This document shows positions 21,390 through 32,275 of a stretch of 64,000 nucleotides of DNA, one piece after another. Position numbers and translations under genes: made by a program. A model generated the notes under the pieces. That model searched no databases, had not been told where the DNA came from, and saw only the letters and a list, made by a program, of their open reading frames with translations. The stretch is taken from contig QXCR01000018.1 in the NCBI GenBank assembly GCA_004380135.1, forward strand, positions 248,001-312,000, read 5' to 3'. Numbering within the stretch: position 1 is the first letter of the stretch; each line of letters opens with the position of its first letter. The DNA is from Stemphylium vesicarium (lineage: Eukaryota > Ascomycota > Dothideomycetes > Pleosporales > Pleosporaceae).

Positions 21390-21886
21390 GCTGCCTTGAT
21401 GGTTGCAGTATGATATGATGATAGGATCATGACCTTGATTACTTTCCGCTGAGGATACGTGTGCTCCGATCCAGATGAGCGCAGACTAGGATACAATTTG
21501 GATTTCCCGGCCTTCGGGGAGCGAGTTACGAATCACGACATGCATGATAACAGAATCAAATACGGAATCCAAGTTTACGTTACAAAAACCGTCATGGTAT
21601 TGCGAATACCTTGGGTACACTAACTTACAACAGGCGCGCGAGTGAACAATCTAGTAAGAGAAACCGACCAAAAGAGCATCGAAACGCCGAGTAGCTCATC
21701 AGACTGCCGTATCTTCGTAAATCGGCCGTAAAGAATGCTTGACCATGATGAAAAGAAAAAATCTATAAGAGGATATCATAAGAAGGGTATCGCAGCCCGG
21801 AAACGCCAAATGACAAAACATCGTCCCCGGTAGTGTGGTAAGGAATGGACAAATTGGGCGGTCAGAAGTGGAATGGAAGTCCACTT
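21390..21886. other. Convergent 3' flanks
   Basis: Between the stop of the two-TM gene and the stop of the second Zn-cluster gene. Moderately AT-rich; nothing recognisable. Confidence 0.55.
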
Positions 21887-24199
21887 TCACAGCTTCAGCA
21901 AGCGTGCGACAAGTCTGTCGAAGAAGTAACTCATGTCATCATCTTGTCTTGTCTCTTTCGCCTTTATCGCGAGGTAACCAGCTTCGTTAGCCTGCCTCGT
22001 CGCCTCTCGCAATCCTTCGATGAATTTGTTTTCGGGTGTAGCCGCATTGTGCGAGTGGAAAGACTCGCCCTCCCAGTCTGGCCTAAGCCTAGCATGGCAA
22101 CCAGAAAAGCATGCGCTGTAGAAGTGTAGAAGCTCTTTGACCTTTTCTTCATTGAATTTCAAATCTTCTTCTGCGCTCGACGGGTTCGCTGGGCCATACG
22201 AGTTGTGATAGGGCAGCTTAGCGGCGTGGTAGTGGACAGATTCGACAGTCATGAGAACAGTGATCAGCACCGCCAAGGTGAGAGGCCACTCGTCGCAGTC
22301 CTTGTTCAGCAGAAGTTGCTCCAAAGACGAGAGCACGTCCTTCATAAGACTCTGAGCGAGCTCTGGCATGATTGCACCGAACTGAGAGCGGATAAAGCAT
22401 GGTGTTGGAGTAAGGTCCTCGGCTATGTTCATCGTACTGTAGATGAGCTGTGTCAGAATCGGGCTCTCTGACCGTGATGGTAGCGTGATATCGCCGCCGA
22501 CATGAATCAGTACAAGGAGCTTGAGAGCTTGATGCAGTACGCGATAGTGCTGAGTGTTTGTCGGAATAGAGCGTGAGAAAATGTACACTTCGCGCAGTAT
22601 CCTTAGAGGAGAGCAGTACAATGGAAATGCTCGGAAGTGATGGGTAACGAGTAATGACAAGTGCGAGTCCAAAGTCTGTGAAAGATGTGTCTGAGCATCT
22701 GCGGTCAAGACAGCGGGAAGGACAGCATGCCTGTGCGGCGATCCCGATGATGGCTTGGGTGGCCACGAGTAGATAATATGATCATGCACTATTGGCTGTC
22801 CGTCGTCAAGCTGTACAGCGTTTACCGAGACAGGGAAAGCTGGGCCAAACCCGAAGTTGAGCGGAACTGTATAAGTGATGCCCGTCGAGATCTCGAAGTG
22901 GCCGGTGGGGATGAACGACTCCAAACTTCGAGTGGTGGGGTGCCACCCTAGGCGATCAGAAAGAAAAGTCGCTGACAAGTCACAGAGGGTATGATTCCGG
23001 CAAGGATGATTAACCAGATCCCCTTTGTAGTGCTCCAGGCAGGCCTTACATGGCATCCCAGGGTCACATTTTTCTTTACGCCTTTGGCAGTTGGAACAAG
23101 AACCAATAAACCGCATCAATGCTGCATCGCGCCGCTGCTGGGGAGTGAGAGGCCTCTTGCGTCCTTTTGGTGCTCTTCCAGACATGCCATCGGTGTTTGT
23201 AGGTGCCAATCTATTCGTCAATGGGTTTGGATGATATGCTACCCACCCATAAGAGTCAGGTGTGGGTGAGGGCGTAGATGTTTTGCGGCGAGAGTTAGAG
23301 GCGCTTCTTGATAGAGCCGTTGTGCGAGGATGACGCGAGGCTACGGGTGATGCGGATAGAACAGGAGGTATCCGATGTGCGAATCCCGAACCATTTGACA
23401 CATTGTTATAGCTTGTAGGTCCTCGAGCGGCCTCCGGTATTGTAATGGCCCTGCTGCGGTGGTTTTGCCCGAAACCTTGATCTGATCGCGGATGAGACGA
23501 AGACATAGAGTTGTAGCTTTGTGAGAGTGACTGTGGGATGGGGATTGGTGCAACCTCCGTCGTTCCCCAGTCATCTTCGGCGATGGGTTCGACGATGCGC
23601 GGTTGGTCGACCCACGCACCCAAGTTTGAAAATACCCGTGAGGCCCTCACATCTAAGCCGCTGAAGGAGTGAGATGACCCTGTGACATACGGGTTGAAGA
23701 CAGTCTCAGTCATACTTTCGAGAGAACCCGTTGATGATGCAAAGGCCTCGGGAATGCGTTCGTAGCGTGTGTCCAAGATGGGGGACTCGGTGATGTTCCC
23801 CAGTGGTGACCGGATGGCATTGTCGCAAGCGCCGAATGATCCATAGTATCGGCCATCTTGATGGATAGCTAGTGGAGAGGTAGCCGTTGTTTCGAAAGAC
23901 AGTGCAGTATCGTACGCCTGGCTGAGCGAAGACCGCTCATCTTGAATCGATGGCGAAGCGGAGACTGCGGTGTACTCGAGGGAAGGCGGTAAATCTGTGA
24001 CTGAGGGAGCTGTCGAGACGAAATACGGCGGTTCCGATGTGTAGCTTCCCGAAAGCTGGGAGCTCGTGCCGTAGCTGCCACTGTGTGCGCCCGTGTGGCC
24101 TGTCTCGCCCTGGAAGAAAGGGTCATACAACTCGCCGTCCCAGGAAATAAAGGATTGCCAGCTCTCGCCCTGTAAGTCTTCATACTGCATGTGAGACAT
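21887..24199 (-). CDS. Zn-cluster regulator 2 with atypical, internal cysteine motif
   Basis: Intronless, 770 aa. The first half is a disordered Ser/Thr/Gln/Pro-rich region. At residues 368-400 a zinc-cluster-like motif reads CSNCQRRKEKCDPGMPCKAC then a 12-residue loop to the last Cys: Cys368, 371, 378, 384, 387 and 400, that is C-x2-C-x6-C-x5-C-x2-C-x12-C. The last loop is longer than the usual 6-9. A basic region precedes it (KGRKRPLTPQQRRD). The C-terminal half is helical (VLHQALKLLVLIHVGGD, LTLAVLITVLMTVESVHYH) and resembles the ligand or repression region found in fungal regulators of this class. It is probably nuclear and DNA-binding. The ATG at 24199 is followed by a second Met at codon 4. 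Confidence 0.87.
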   Translation of the reverse strand: MSHMQYEDLQGESWQSFISWDGELYDPFFQGETGHTGAHSGSYGTSSQLSGSYTSEPPYFVSTAPSVTDLPPSLEYTAVSASPSIQDERSSLSQAYDTALSFETTATSPLAIHQDGRYYGSFGACDNAIRSPLGNITESPILDTRYERIPEAFASSTGSLESMTETVFNPYVTGSSHSFSGLDVRASRVFSNLGAWVDQPRIVEPIAEDDWGTTEVAPIPIPQSLSQSYNSMSSSHPRSDQGFGQNHRSRAITIPEAARGPTSYNNVSNGSGFAHRIPPVLSASPVASRHPRTTALSRSASNSRRKTSTPSPTPDSYGWVAYHPNPLTNRLAPTNTDGMSGRAPKGRKRPLTPQQRRDAALMRFIGSCSNCQRRKEKCDPGMPCKACLEHYKGDLVNHPCRNHTLCDLSATFLSDRLGWHPTTRSLESFIPTGHFEISTGITYTVPLNFGFGPAFPVSVNAVQLDDGQPIVHDHIIYSWPPKPSSGSPHRHAVLPAVLTADAQTHLSQTLDSHLSLLVTHHFRAFPLYCSPLRILREVYIFSRSIPTNTQHYRVLHQALKLLVLIHVGGDITLPSRSESPILTQLIYSTMNIAEDLTPTPCFIRSQFGAIMPELAQSLMKDVLSSLEQLLLNKDCDEWPLTLAVLITVLMTVESVHYHAAKLPYHNSYGPANPSSAEEDLKFNEEKVKELLHFYSACFSGCHARLRPDWEGESFHSHNAATPENKFIEGLREATRQANEAGYLAIKAKETRQDDDMSYFFDRLVARLLKL

Positions 24200-26127
24200 G
24201 GCTATGTGAAGGTGGTTGCGGATCAGGCTGAGTGGTAGATGAAGGTCCGATTGGATATGGATGAAAGCCTGGGAGGTTCACCCTTTAGCGGAGGATCTCA
24301 TGCGAATGGGTACCGTGTAGAGTGTTGGGGACCAAAGATTTGCGAGGAAAGGCAGTATCTGCGTAACATGTCCCCAGGCTGAAACGTGCCCGCAGTTATA
24401 TTCTGGTGGACGATCTGGGGCAAAATGTAAGGCGTGGCTGACAGTGCGCGACCGTCGTTGCCTTGCACCAAAGGCCGACAGGGCAATTGACGAGTAGCTG
24501 TCTCCGGCCTTATCACGTTCTAGCTGTTCATTAGTCAATTAGTATAAGTCGCGTGTAAATGGCCGTAGGCTGTTCACGCTGGAGAGTTCTGAATCGAAAC
24601 TATCGTGTCCTAGGGCTGGTTGGCAGTGCCATCTGACCATGCATGAGTCTGCAGCATGGCCGCCGGTCACCTCGATCGGTTGTAGTCTTGTCACCGTGCC
24701 CCCGGCTGTCTTCCCCGCTGTACACTGCAGATTGGACGTCAAATCACAGAGAGAGACGCGAGCTTTGGGCGATGCGGGAGGATTGTACCAGTTCTTGGAT
24801 ATGCGGCATTTTAACACACCATGTTGAATGAGGCAGGTTTCTAGAAGACTTCGCCTCGTGGTGTGGCTGTGGACGATGGAACTAGTGCACTGCGATGCGG
24901 CCATGCACACGTTCCTTCGCGAGGGCATCACCACTACGAAATAATCTCAATAAGAGTCCTCAGAAAGTACAAGGTGCTGCTGCGTCCTCGAGATATCGCC
25001 GACGAGGTTGGCGAACGGGCAGCTGCCTTGTCGGTCTAAGGAAGCCGGCTAGAGTTTAAGCCTACATTTACCGAGACCGAGCCAGACGTCTACCGGATTG
25101 AGTCTTTCCCCTCAATCAAGCGTTGACTGCTTGCAAAGTCTCGTGCTCTCTTCTCGCGATACCATGTGTCCGCCGTGGGGAACTGAGAGCCTCGGTCGTA
25201 CTGTACCTGGTCCGGACGTTCTCTTCTGGCATTCGCCGTCGAAACACGTTGGTGTAAGAGAGATAGCAACAAGGGAAGGCGAAGGGCTAGCTGCATTGAG
25301 TAAAAGGTGCCATACATCGCCAGCGCCCTGTACATCGCCAAGCAGGAAGAAGCCTGACGGGACGCCTGATCAGCCGTACGTTATGACATTCCATCAAGAA
25401 GGACACTATAAGCACGACGTAGTGTCCCTGCGTTAGTCGGTACAGTAGTTAGTATCTGCATACACACCATTGCAAAGCAGCTAGCGAGCCTCACTCTTCA
25501 GCATGCACATGTCGCTACGGTTCTATGCAGTTGCTCTTTGTCCCGCTCAGATACCATGCGGTGATAAGTCTGGACTGGGACAGTCAAGATGGAAGGACCA
25601 GCCCATCGCCCAGCCTCTCGCGTATGAGACGACATGAGTCCCGCAAGCCTCACTTTCATCAAACCTTCACCAGGCAGTTGTGGAATTGCAGATAACTTTG
25701 ACATAATTCATATTCCGGAGCCAACGCCGGTGAGACGGAGAGGGTCCAGCCCAAGGAGTATTAGGGCAAGAGGTTTGGCCAAAAGATACCAAACACAAGA
25801 ACGCGGACGAGGTATGGCCGCAAGAATAAGTACATGTTGACAAAATGACATACGATACAGAAAACAGTCAATATACAAGGACATTCGCACCAAGCCCACC
25901 CGAAGTAGCCAATGACATGGAAGTCGGGTATCATCATAGAAGGAAGAATAGCGTGAGGGAGAATGCCGTTGTCGAGGAGTCGACAACCAATCTACCATGT
26001 CCCAAAAGGGAAACTTTTCCACCGAACCTTTTTAGACATCAATCATATCGTCCGAACCCTGACTGGGCGTAGGATCGGAACACGACCATGCACGCATGCG
26101 CACAATGATGTCGAGATCCCCGTCTAG
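24200..26127. other. Long intergenic region
   Basis: 1.9 kb upstream of Zn-cluster regulator 2 and downstream of LYAR. Only short ORFs with no codon bias, domain or splice pattern I can support. The part near 24200 must hold the promoter of the regulator, but I see no clear TATA box. Confidence 0.55.
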
Positions 26128-27924
26128 TCAGGAAGCCTCGGCTGGGGCGAAAAAGAGAACAATCTCGCCCCTGTCGTTTCTTCGAAGTCGCAAATCCTTC
26201 CATAGTTCCTTCTCTTCCTCGGCCTTGGAGGGCACATGTTCGTGGTGCTCATGGCGCTCACGGTGGTATCGCTTCAGAGCCTTGTTGACACTCATGCCGC
26301 GCTCAGAGTCGGGTCCTTTGGTGATGAAGGACATGAACAGACCTGCGCGAGCGTCATAGTCTGCTGAGAGAGGTGCAACATCTCCACTTGAGCGTACGAT
26401 GAGCTGGCCCTCGCCGTCAGGCTCCGGAGAGTTGGAGGCGGAGCGGGAGTACTCAATAGCCTTCAGGGCTTTGCGGTTTTCCGGCGGCGGCGAAACAGAC
26501 GAGGAGTACTGTCTGCGGCGGACACAGCGCACTTCCTTTGTAGAGTCCACCCGCTTGTTCTTGGGCCTAATCTTAACAAGGGCACTACCAGCCTTTCGCT
26601 CCTTCCGGTCACGTTCGCGACCACGTTCTTTCTCCTTCTTCTCCTTTTTGTCTTTCTTTTCTTTCTTCTCAGCTTGTTCGCGTGCTTTGATGTCAGCCTT
26701 GCGCTTCTTTTGCTGCTCGGCCTCGTACTCTTGCTGTGCGCGGTTGAGCGCCTTCGAGTTGCCTTGCTTGACACGCTTCAAAGGGCTCAACGGAGAGTTG
26801 ACGTAGTCTCCAGAGTCATCTGGCGATGGCGGAAACTCCGGTCGAGCAAGCAGTTTGTTCAATCCACCAGTGAGGCCCGAATGGAGCATCGCAGGCGCGT
26901 CGGCCATGGTGGTATCCCTCTCGTCCTGGGCCCGAACTAACGACATGTCGAGCTCAGTAGGAGAGTTGCGCTTGCGCTTGCGGTCTGTCTTCTTCGAGGT
27001 GGTCTCAAAATCGGTGTCGAGCGACTTGTTTCGTGAATGCTTCGACTTGGGGGCGGGCGTGGTGTACGAATCGTATTGTTCTCGAGACGGGCGAACTTGA
27101 TCGGCTCCGTACGAAAAGCCATTCTGCGCGAAGGAATCGTCGTCATCTGCAACTTGGAACTTCATGACATCGGCAATTGTAGGCATGTACTGCTCCTCGT
27201 AAGCAGGTGGTTGGCTATCTTCGAGCATACGCGCTTCGTTGATTGGCGCCGCCATTTTCTGGGCGTTGGGCGTCTCGGATGGGTCGAGGAAGTCAAATAC
27301 ATTGGGAGCTTCAATGGCTGCTTGCTCATGATAGCCTAGGGAATGCGCCGCCGGAGGAGGGGTGGGCGCGCGAGGCGGGGCATCGACGACTGCCACAGCA
27401 TTATCGTCGTCGCGCGCATCCTCGGCGTATGCGTTGTGCGGGGTGAGCGCTTGCGAGTTGTCGTGGTAGGCGCTGTCTCTCTTCTGCGGCGGGCCCTTTT
27501 TCTTCTCTTTGTAGAGTTTGCCCTGATACTTCTGGTCTTCTGTTATGCAGGCCTGCGTCGCGTTGGTCAGCCACGAGGCGCATAAAAAATTTGACTACAG
27601 CGCAATGCGCAAGCCTGGCGCAAAGGTACAAATCCCAGCCAGGTGATGTTCCAACCACGGCAGAGCGTTACATGTAGTAGAGAAGGCATAACACGTACCG
27701 TATGAGACTTGTACGAAGTGCTGGGAAAGTGGACCATGCAATCAAGGCAGGTAAAAGACGCGCCATAGCATTGGTTGCGATGGCCGTCAAGCTTCTTCTT
27801 CGTGAGAACGTCTCCACAGCCCTAGACATGACAGTAAGTCTCCAATGCATCTCCAGGGGAGGGGTCCAATTGAGGGGAAGGGTAAACATCGGGGCGCAAG
27901 TACCTCGCAGGAGAAGGACACCAT
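26128..27924 (-). CDS. LYAR: LYAR-type C2HC zinc-finger nucleolar protein
   Basis: Three exons: 27924-27904 (only seven codons), 27821-27699 and 27552-26128, giving 522 aa. The two tiny 5' exons together encode the LYAR zinc fingers: Cys6-Cys9-His21-Cys25 in FSCEGCGDVLTKKKLDGHRN and Cys32-Cys35-His47-Cys50 around FTCLDCMVHF, followed by the conserved EDQKYQGKLYKEKKKGP. LYAR proteins act in the nucleolus in rRNA transcription and processing. The middle is disordered; a Lys/Glu/Arg run (KKEKKDKKEKKEKERGRERD) serves as a nucleolar-type basic tract, and the C-terminus ends WKDLRLRRNDRGEIVLFFAP, an ordered conserved strand. Exon-phase arithmetic closes exactly. Confidence 0.92.
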
Positions 27925-29053
27925 AGTGGGAAGATGAAATTCGATATACAAGTGGCGGTGAACAGCTGGCAGTCAGTAAGTGGAGGAAACAGAGTGAAAG
28001 AGTCGGTGTGTGAGGGGGCGCCGCGTCGTTATCACCCCTCGCTGGCTCAGGTAAGGTTTCAGATGTTTTGGATAACATAAAAGCTGATATGCGCTAAGTT
28101 GCTTCGGGAACAAGACCCCTGACGAAGCGCGCCCTCGCGACCATCCGAAAATACATCATGCGACCTGCGACCGCGCATCTTGCATGCAACCTGTTAGCGC
28201 CGGCGAGTGGCCTCCACAGCAAGCCACGCGCCTAGGGAACTGGTGGGTTGCTCATGTCCGTCTCCTGATGGTTCGCCGGCCGTCAGGCGCCGCCAATGCC
28301 ATGACGCACTTGGGGCGCCCGTCTACGGGGAAGACGGGGAAGACGGGGAGCGTAGCAGAGAGGCACAGTTGTTGCACGTAGATTGAAGTTGCTCCATACT
28401 ATCGTCGCTGATAAGGGCATGCTTTCCTGTGCAAGTCTTGCTTGCGTGGCTGTCTCTCGACAGGGCCCCTCCTGTCATAAGGCCGATCAGTCGGACAGCC
28501 ATTCGCTAGAGTCTGCTTAGGGCAATCTCAAGTCCGGTTTACACACCACCATAATGGTCGAAGCAAGACATTGCCTCTCCAGACACGGCTGATAAGCCTG
28601 TGTGATGATCGGCCGGCAGTGTCGGAGGGGCTCCGTCAACAATGGTATATTGTCCTTTCAACTCCACAGCTGCGACTTGCGGCGCAGTGGGGTCCCCACG
28701 CATGTTATCGCTACAAAGAGGCTGTCTCTTTGTGCAGCTCTTTGTCAATGTCTCGGACTTTATGGTGGTCACCGAGATATCCGCTGCGCCCTCCAATCCT
28801 GATCTATATGCGGATCGCGCTGAGTCTTTCGCAATCGAGTCCATCGCACTGTTGATGTTTGCCACGGTGACACATAGTCAAATGTACTTGCCATGCGCCT
28901 CCTACGGCTGATGGGCTGATGGCTTGCTCAAGCATGTCTCTCCCGCGCCCTTTAGCGCTTTATACCCCGGGCTTTCATGCAGCTGTGCCCTTGCTCGATC
29001 TTTCCGGCTCTTGGTAAGTACCGCGCCCCACGGACAATGCCAATAGTGCACTC
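27925..29053. other. Intergenic between LYAR and ERV2
   Basis: 1.1 kb, promoter side of LYAR and 3' side of ERV2. It contains a short 9-bp tandem repeat (28326-28349). No gene or RNA supported; ORFs at 28539-28911 overlap on both strands and show no coding signature. Confidence 0.55.
28326..28349. repeat. Short GGGGAAGAC tandem repeat
   Basis: The 9-bp unit GGGGAAGAC occurs about two and a half times in direct succession. Minor minisatellite in noncoding sequence. Confidence 0.7.
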
Positions 29054-29753
29054 TCACTCCGCACAGCCTGGACGCAGTCAGTGACGCCAGAAGCTACACT
29101 CTCTCAGATTGTACCTACCACAGTCGTATGCATCACCTATGTCCTCGCAGTTGAACTCGGGCTTTTCCAGTCTTTTGTTGACAACGTTGTGTACATAGCA
29201 ACCCCACATGGCGGCTGCTGTCCGCGAAGAAACCTGGGGAGGGTATTTGGCAAGCACTTGTCCGAAGTGCTCTGCGCATTCTCCACTACACCAAGAGTTA
29301 GCCTGCGCGTGACTCTATCTGCGAGGCGCAATATGGCGTGAGACATACCAAGGGTATAGTCGTTGGAACAGGTGTACGTATGACCGCAGTGCTTCCTTTT
29401 CCTCCTCTGTAGGCTTCTCGGGGAAGCGGGCGAAGGTCGTATGCAGGACTTTCCAGGCCGCGCGACCAAGTTCTGCTCTGAAGATTGCGCGTCAGCTTAG
29501 CTCTTGTGATGTTGGTGAAGTCTCGAATGTACGCGTGACCAACGTACTTTGCGGTCGCGTTCCCCAGCTTCGGCGCGATTGCATGCCCTGTGAGCAGCGC
29601 CTCACTTGTGTGCCCCAGATCTCTTCCGGCTGTTGTGGTTGTGAGGTGGCCCGAGGTCATTTTGTATGGTCCTACGACGACGAAGGAGCAGAGGACGATA
29701 GCGAACACGGCGAGAACAGCGAATCGAGCCCGAAGGCTGCTTAAACGGAACAT
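29054..29753 (-). CDS. ERV2: ER FAD-linked sulfhydryl oxidase Erv2
   Basis: Four exons: 29753-29548, 29477-29349, 29285-29119 and a 14-nt last exon 29067-29054; 171 aa. An N-terminal signal-anchor (LRARFAVLAVFAIVLCSFVV) places the domain in the ER lumen. The Erv/ALR domain shows KAELGRAAWKVLHTTFARFP, the redox pair Cys112-x-x-Cys115 in YPCGEC (its first Cys codon is split by intron 2), the FAD-binding CYVHNVVNKRL and a structural Cys in FNCEDIGDAYD. It ends DCGCAE, the C-terminal Cys-x-Cys shuttle (Cys167, Cys169) that passes electrons from substrate thiols to the FAD site. The last exon supplies the second Cys of the shuttle. It makes disulfides directly with oxygen, in parallel to Ero1. Confidence 0.95.
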
Positions 29754-30231
29754 GGTAAGATAGATGTGATAGTCAACTACAAAGAGAAATAACCAACAGC
29801 TCAAGGTGAAGAGGTCAATTTCATGCTGTGTTGTCGGTTATGGAAGCTGCGACGAGTGTCGCGTCCTCAATGCCTCGGATTGCGCCAAGGATCAAGCCAT
29901 CCAAAGCATCACGCCCGAGTGGTCCCACTATGCGGGTAGAGCTGCAGGTACAGAACAGCGCGGCAGTGGAGCGCGGCACAGCCAAACAGTCGCAGTAACA
30001 TTACTCGCAAAGAACACGCTTTGAAGTTGCGGTTAGGCACCTTTTGATATACTGTAGTGGCTGGTTCAGGGTATCCTCGGCCATACGTCACGGTTGACAC
30101 CGATATCGCAGTTGCAGCGGAGCTTACTGACCCTCCGAAAGCGTTCAAAACTTTGAGAATGCCATACCATCTTGCATAATTACTTGTACCGCATCATTCG
30201 GCATCCACAGCACACTAGAACCACAGCAACC
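29754..30231. promoter_or_regulatory. Divergent promoter, ERV2 / aminotransferase
   Basis: 478 bp between two divergent start codons. No ORF of note, and no TATA box in a convincing position. Confidence 0.5.
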
Positions 30232-31652
30232 ATGTCCGAATTTCCTCCCCCACCTGTCGACACCATTGGTACGTTAATTGTTCTGCGCTTGCTCATACAC
30301 GAGTTGCAAATTTTTTAACGGGTACACCGGTATGCTGACTACTTTCTAGATTGGAGCAATGTAGGCTTCAAGATCCGCGAAGGTAAGGACAGTCTCTTGT
30401 CGCGCTTGTTTTTTATTCTGCATGTGTGAAATTATGGAGCCATTCTACAAAAACATATTGCTTCTTGTCGCGGATGCACGGTATCTACCCGACCTTTCCT
30501 CACAGTCCACTTTTGCAATTACATCTTTCAAGACGCCTCCTAATTTCTTAAAGTCGCCGGCCATGTCGAGTCACACTACTCTGTCGAGACCGGAGTATGG
30601 ACTCCCCCCGTTTTCGTGGAAGACCCCTTCCTCCGCATCCATGGAATGGCACCTGGTCTGAACTACGGCATGCAATGCTACGAGGGCATGAAGGCTTTCC
30701 GAGCACCAAACAACACTATCAACATCTTCAGGCCTAACAAGAATGCCGAAAGAATGCAGCACTCGGCTTCTTTCATCTCAATTCCGGAGGTACCGACAGA
30801 TCACTTTCTCGCCTGCTGTAGTATGGCGGTGGGCATGAATGCGGCATACGTACCACCCCACGAAACCGGCGCAGCCATGTACATCCGCCCACTTCTCTTC
30901 GGAAGCTCTGCACAGCTCGGTCTCAACCCACCGCAGGAGTACACTTTTGTTGTCTACTGCATTCCAACCGGTGTTTACCATGGATCGAACCCAGTAGATG
31001 CTGTCATCCTAGAAGACTTCGACCGTGCTGCACCAGAGGGTACTGGTTCGGCAAAGGTTGGTGGGAACTACGCCCCAGTATTGAGGCATAGTGAGAAAGC
31101 GTACAAGGCCGGTTACGGCATCACTCTCCACTTGGACAGCAAGACCCGGAGCGTAGTCGACGAGTTCTCAACATCGGCTTTCATCGGTGTGAAGAAAGAT
31201 GGCGATAAAGTCAAGCTCATCGCCTCCAACAGCAAGAACGTAATTCAAAGTGTCACCGGAGACAGTGTTCTAAGAATCGCTGAGTCTTTCGGCTGGGAAG
31301 CTGAGTCACGCGAGGTATTACATGAAAGCCACTTGTTTGATGACATTACTGACCACACCAGATCGCCTATGACGAACTGAGTTCGTTTGACGAAGTTCTA
31401 GCTGCAGGAACCGCGGCGGCTCTCGTTCCCATCAAGTCCATTACTTTGAACTCGAAGGGTGACAAGTTCACATACGCAGATGCACAGCAAGAACCGGGTC
31501 CGGTGTGCAAGAAGCTCCTCACGACTCTCAAGGGTCTCCAGCAAGGCAAGATTGAGGACAATAAGAACTGGCTTTACAAGGTAGAGAAGCCAGAGCAGTT
31601 CGGAAAGCAAAGCCAGACGAACGGTGCCAAGATCGTCGGACAGCTGCCATAA
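30232..31652 (+). CDS. Branched-chain amino acid aminotransferase
   Basis: Four exons (30232-30268, 30350-30382, 30554-31314, 31362-31652), 373 aa, fold-type IV PLP enzyme. Hallmarks: GMQCYEGMKAFR, RPNKNAERM, an ARPLLFGS-like YIRPLLFGS substrate loop, and the PLP lysine Lys191 in GSAKVGGNYAP. VDEFSTSAFIG, the position of the PLP-binding E-x-x-T/S region, follows. It transaminates Leu, Ile and Val with 2-oxoglutarate in the last step of synthesis or first of breakdown. The N-terminus (MSEFPPPPVDTIDWSN) lacks a mitochondrial presequence, so a cytosolic form is likely. The second exon is only 33 nt and the third acceptor is the less common AAG; the intron before it is 171 nt. Paralogues of this short type also occur in secondary-metabolite clusters, but no such cluster is visible here. 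Confidence 0.92.
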
Positions 31653-32275
31653 GAGGGCATGTCTGCTTTGCTCCAATGAAGCATACCATAGTGACTACTC
31701 GGCATCACAGACAAATCATGGACTGTCTTACCGGTGTATGGAAAACAAAAATTACGAATGTACATGTATGTAAAGAAGCGACGAACAATGAAGCACAATG
31801 GCCTGTCCCAATTGAGTCGCTTTGTTCCATTTCTTGAATGAACGCGCCACATGGCAAACCCATGATTGATTTATGATAAGCCAAGCACGGACAGCTGTCA
31901 GACTACATAGTGTCCCAAGGTTTGCGGAAATAATAAAAAGAAACCAAAGTGCTGCGCCTTGGGCCGGCCGTGACGAGTCGGGCATCCTTCGCAGCGGGCC
32001 GGGACCCTTCTGGACACCCATGAACCCCGCCAAACCGATTCAGCAAGGCGCGCATACGTCATCCCTGCTTTTCACCCGCAGGAAGATTGGACACTCTCTC
32101 GCGCGCGCGTCTACCTTGGCCACCACGAGCCAGACAACTGACATCCCTAACTACTCGCATTCCCCCAAGGACCCGTAATTACATTGCAATTCCTGTCGCT
32201 TACAGTCCTGTACGGCGTCCAGCGCGACTGTGCCACCGAACCCCCTCCATAAGTCACGGCGCCAGCGGGTACAAC
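31653..32275. other. Intergenic, aminotransferase to NEDD8 protease
   Basis: 3' flank of the aminotransferase and promoter of the protease. A CG alternating run occurs at about 32100-32108. No gene or TATA box recognised. Confidence 0.55.
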
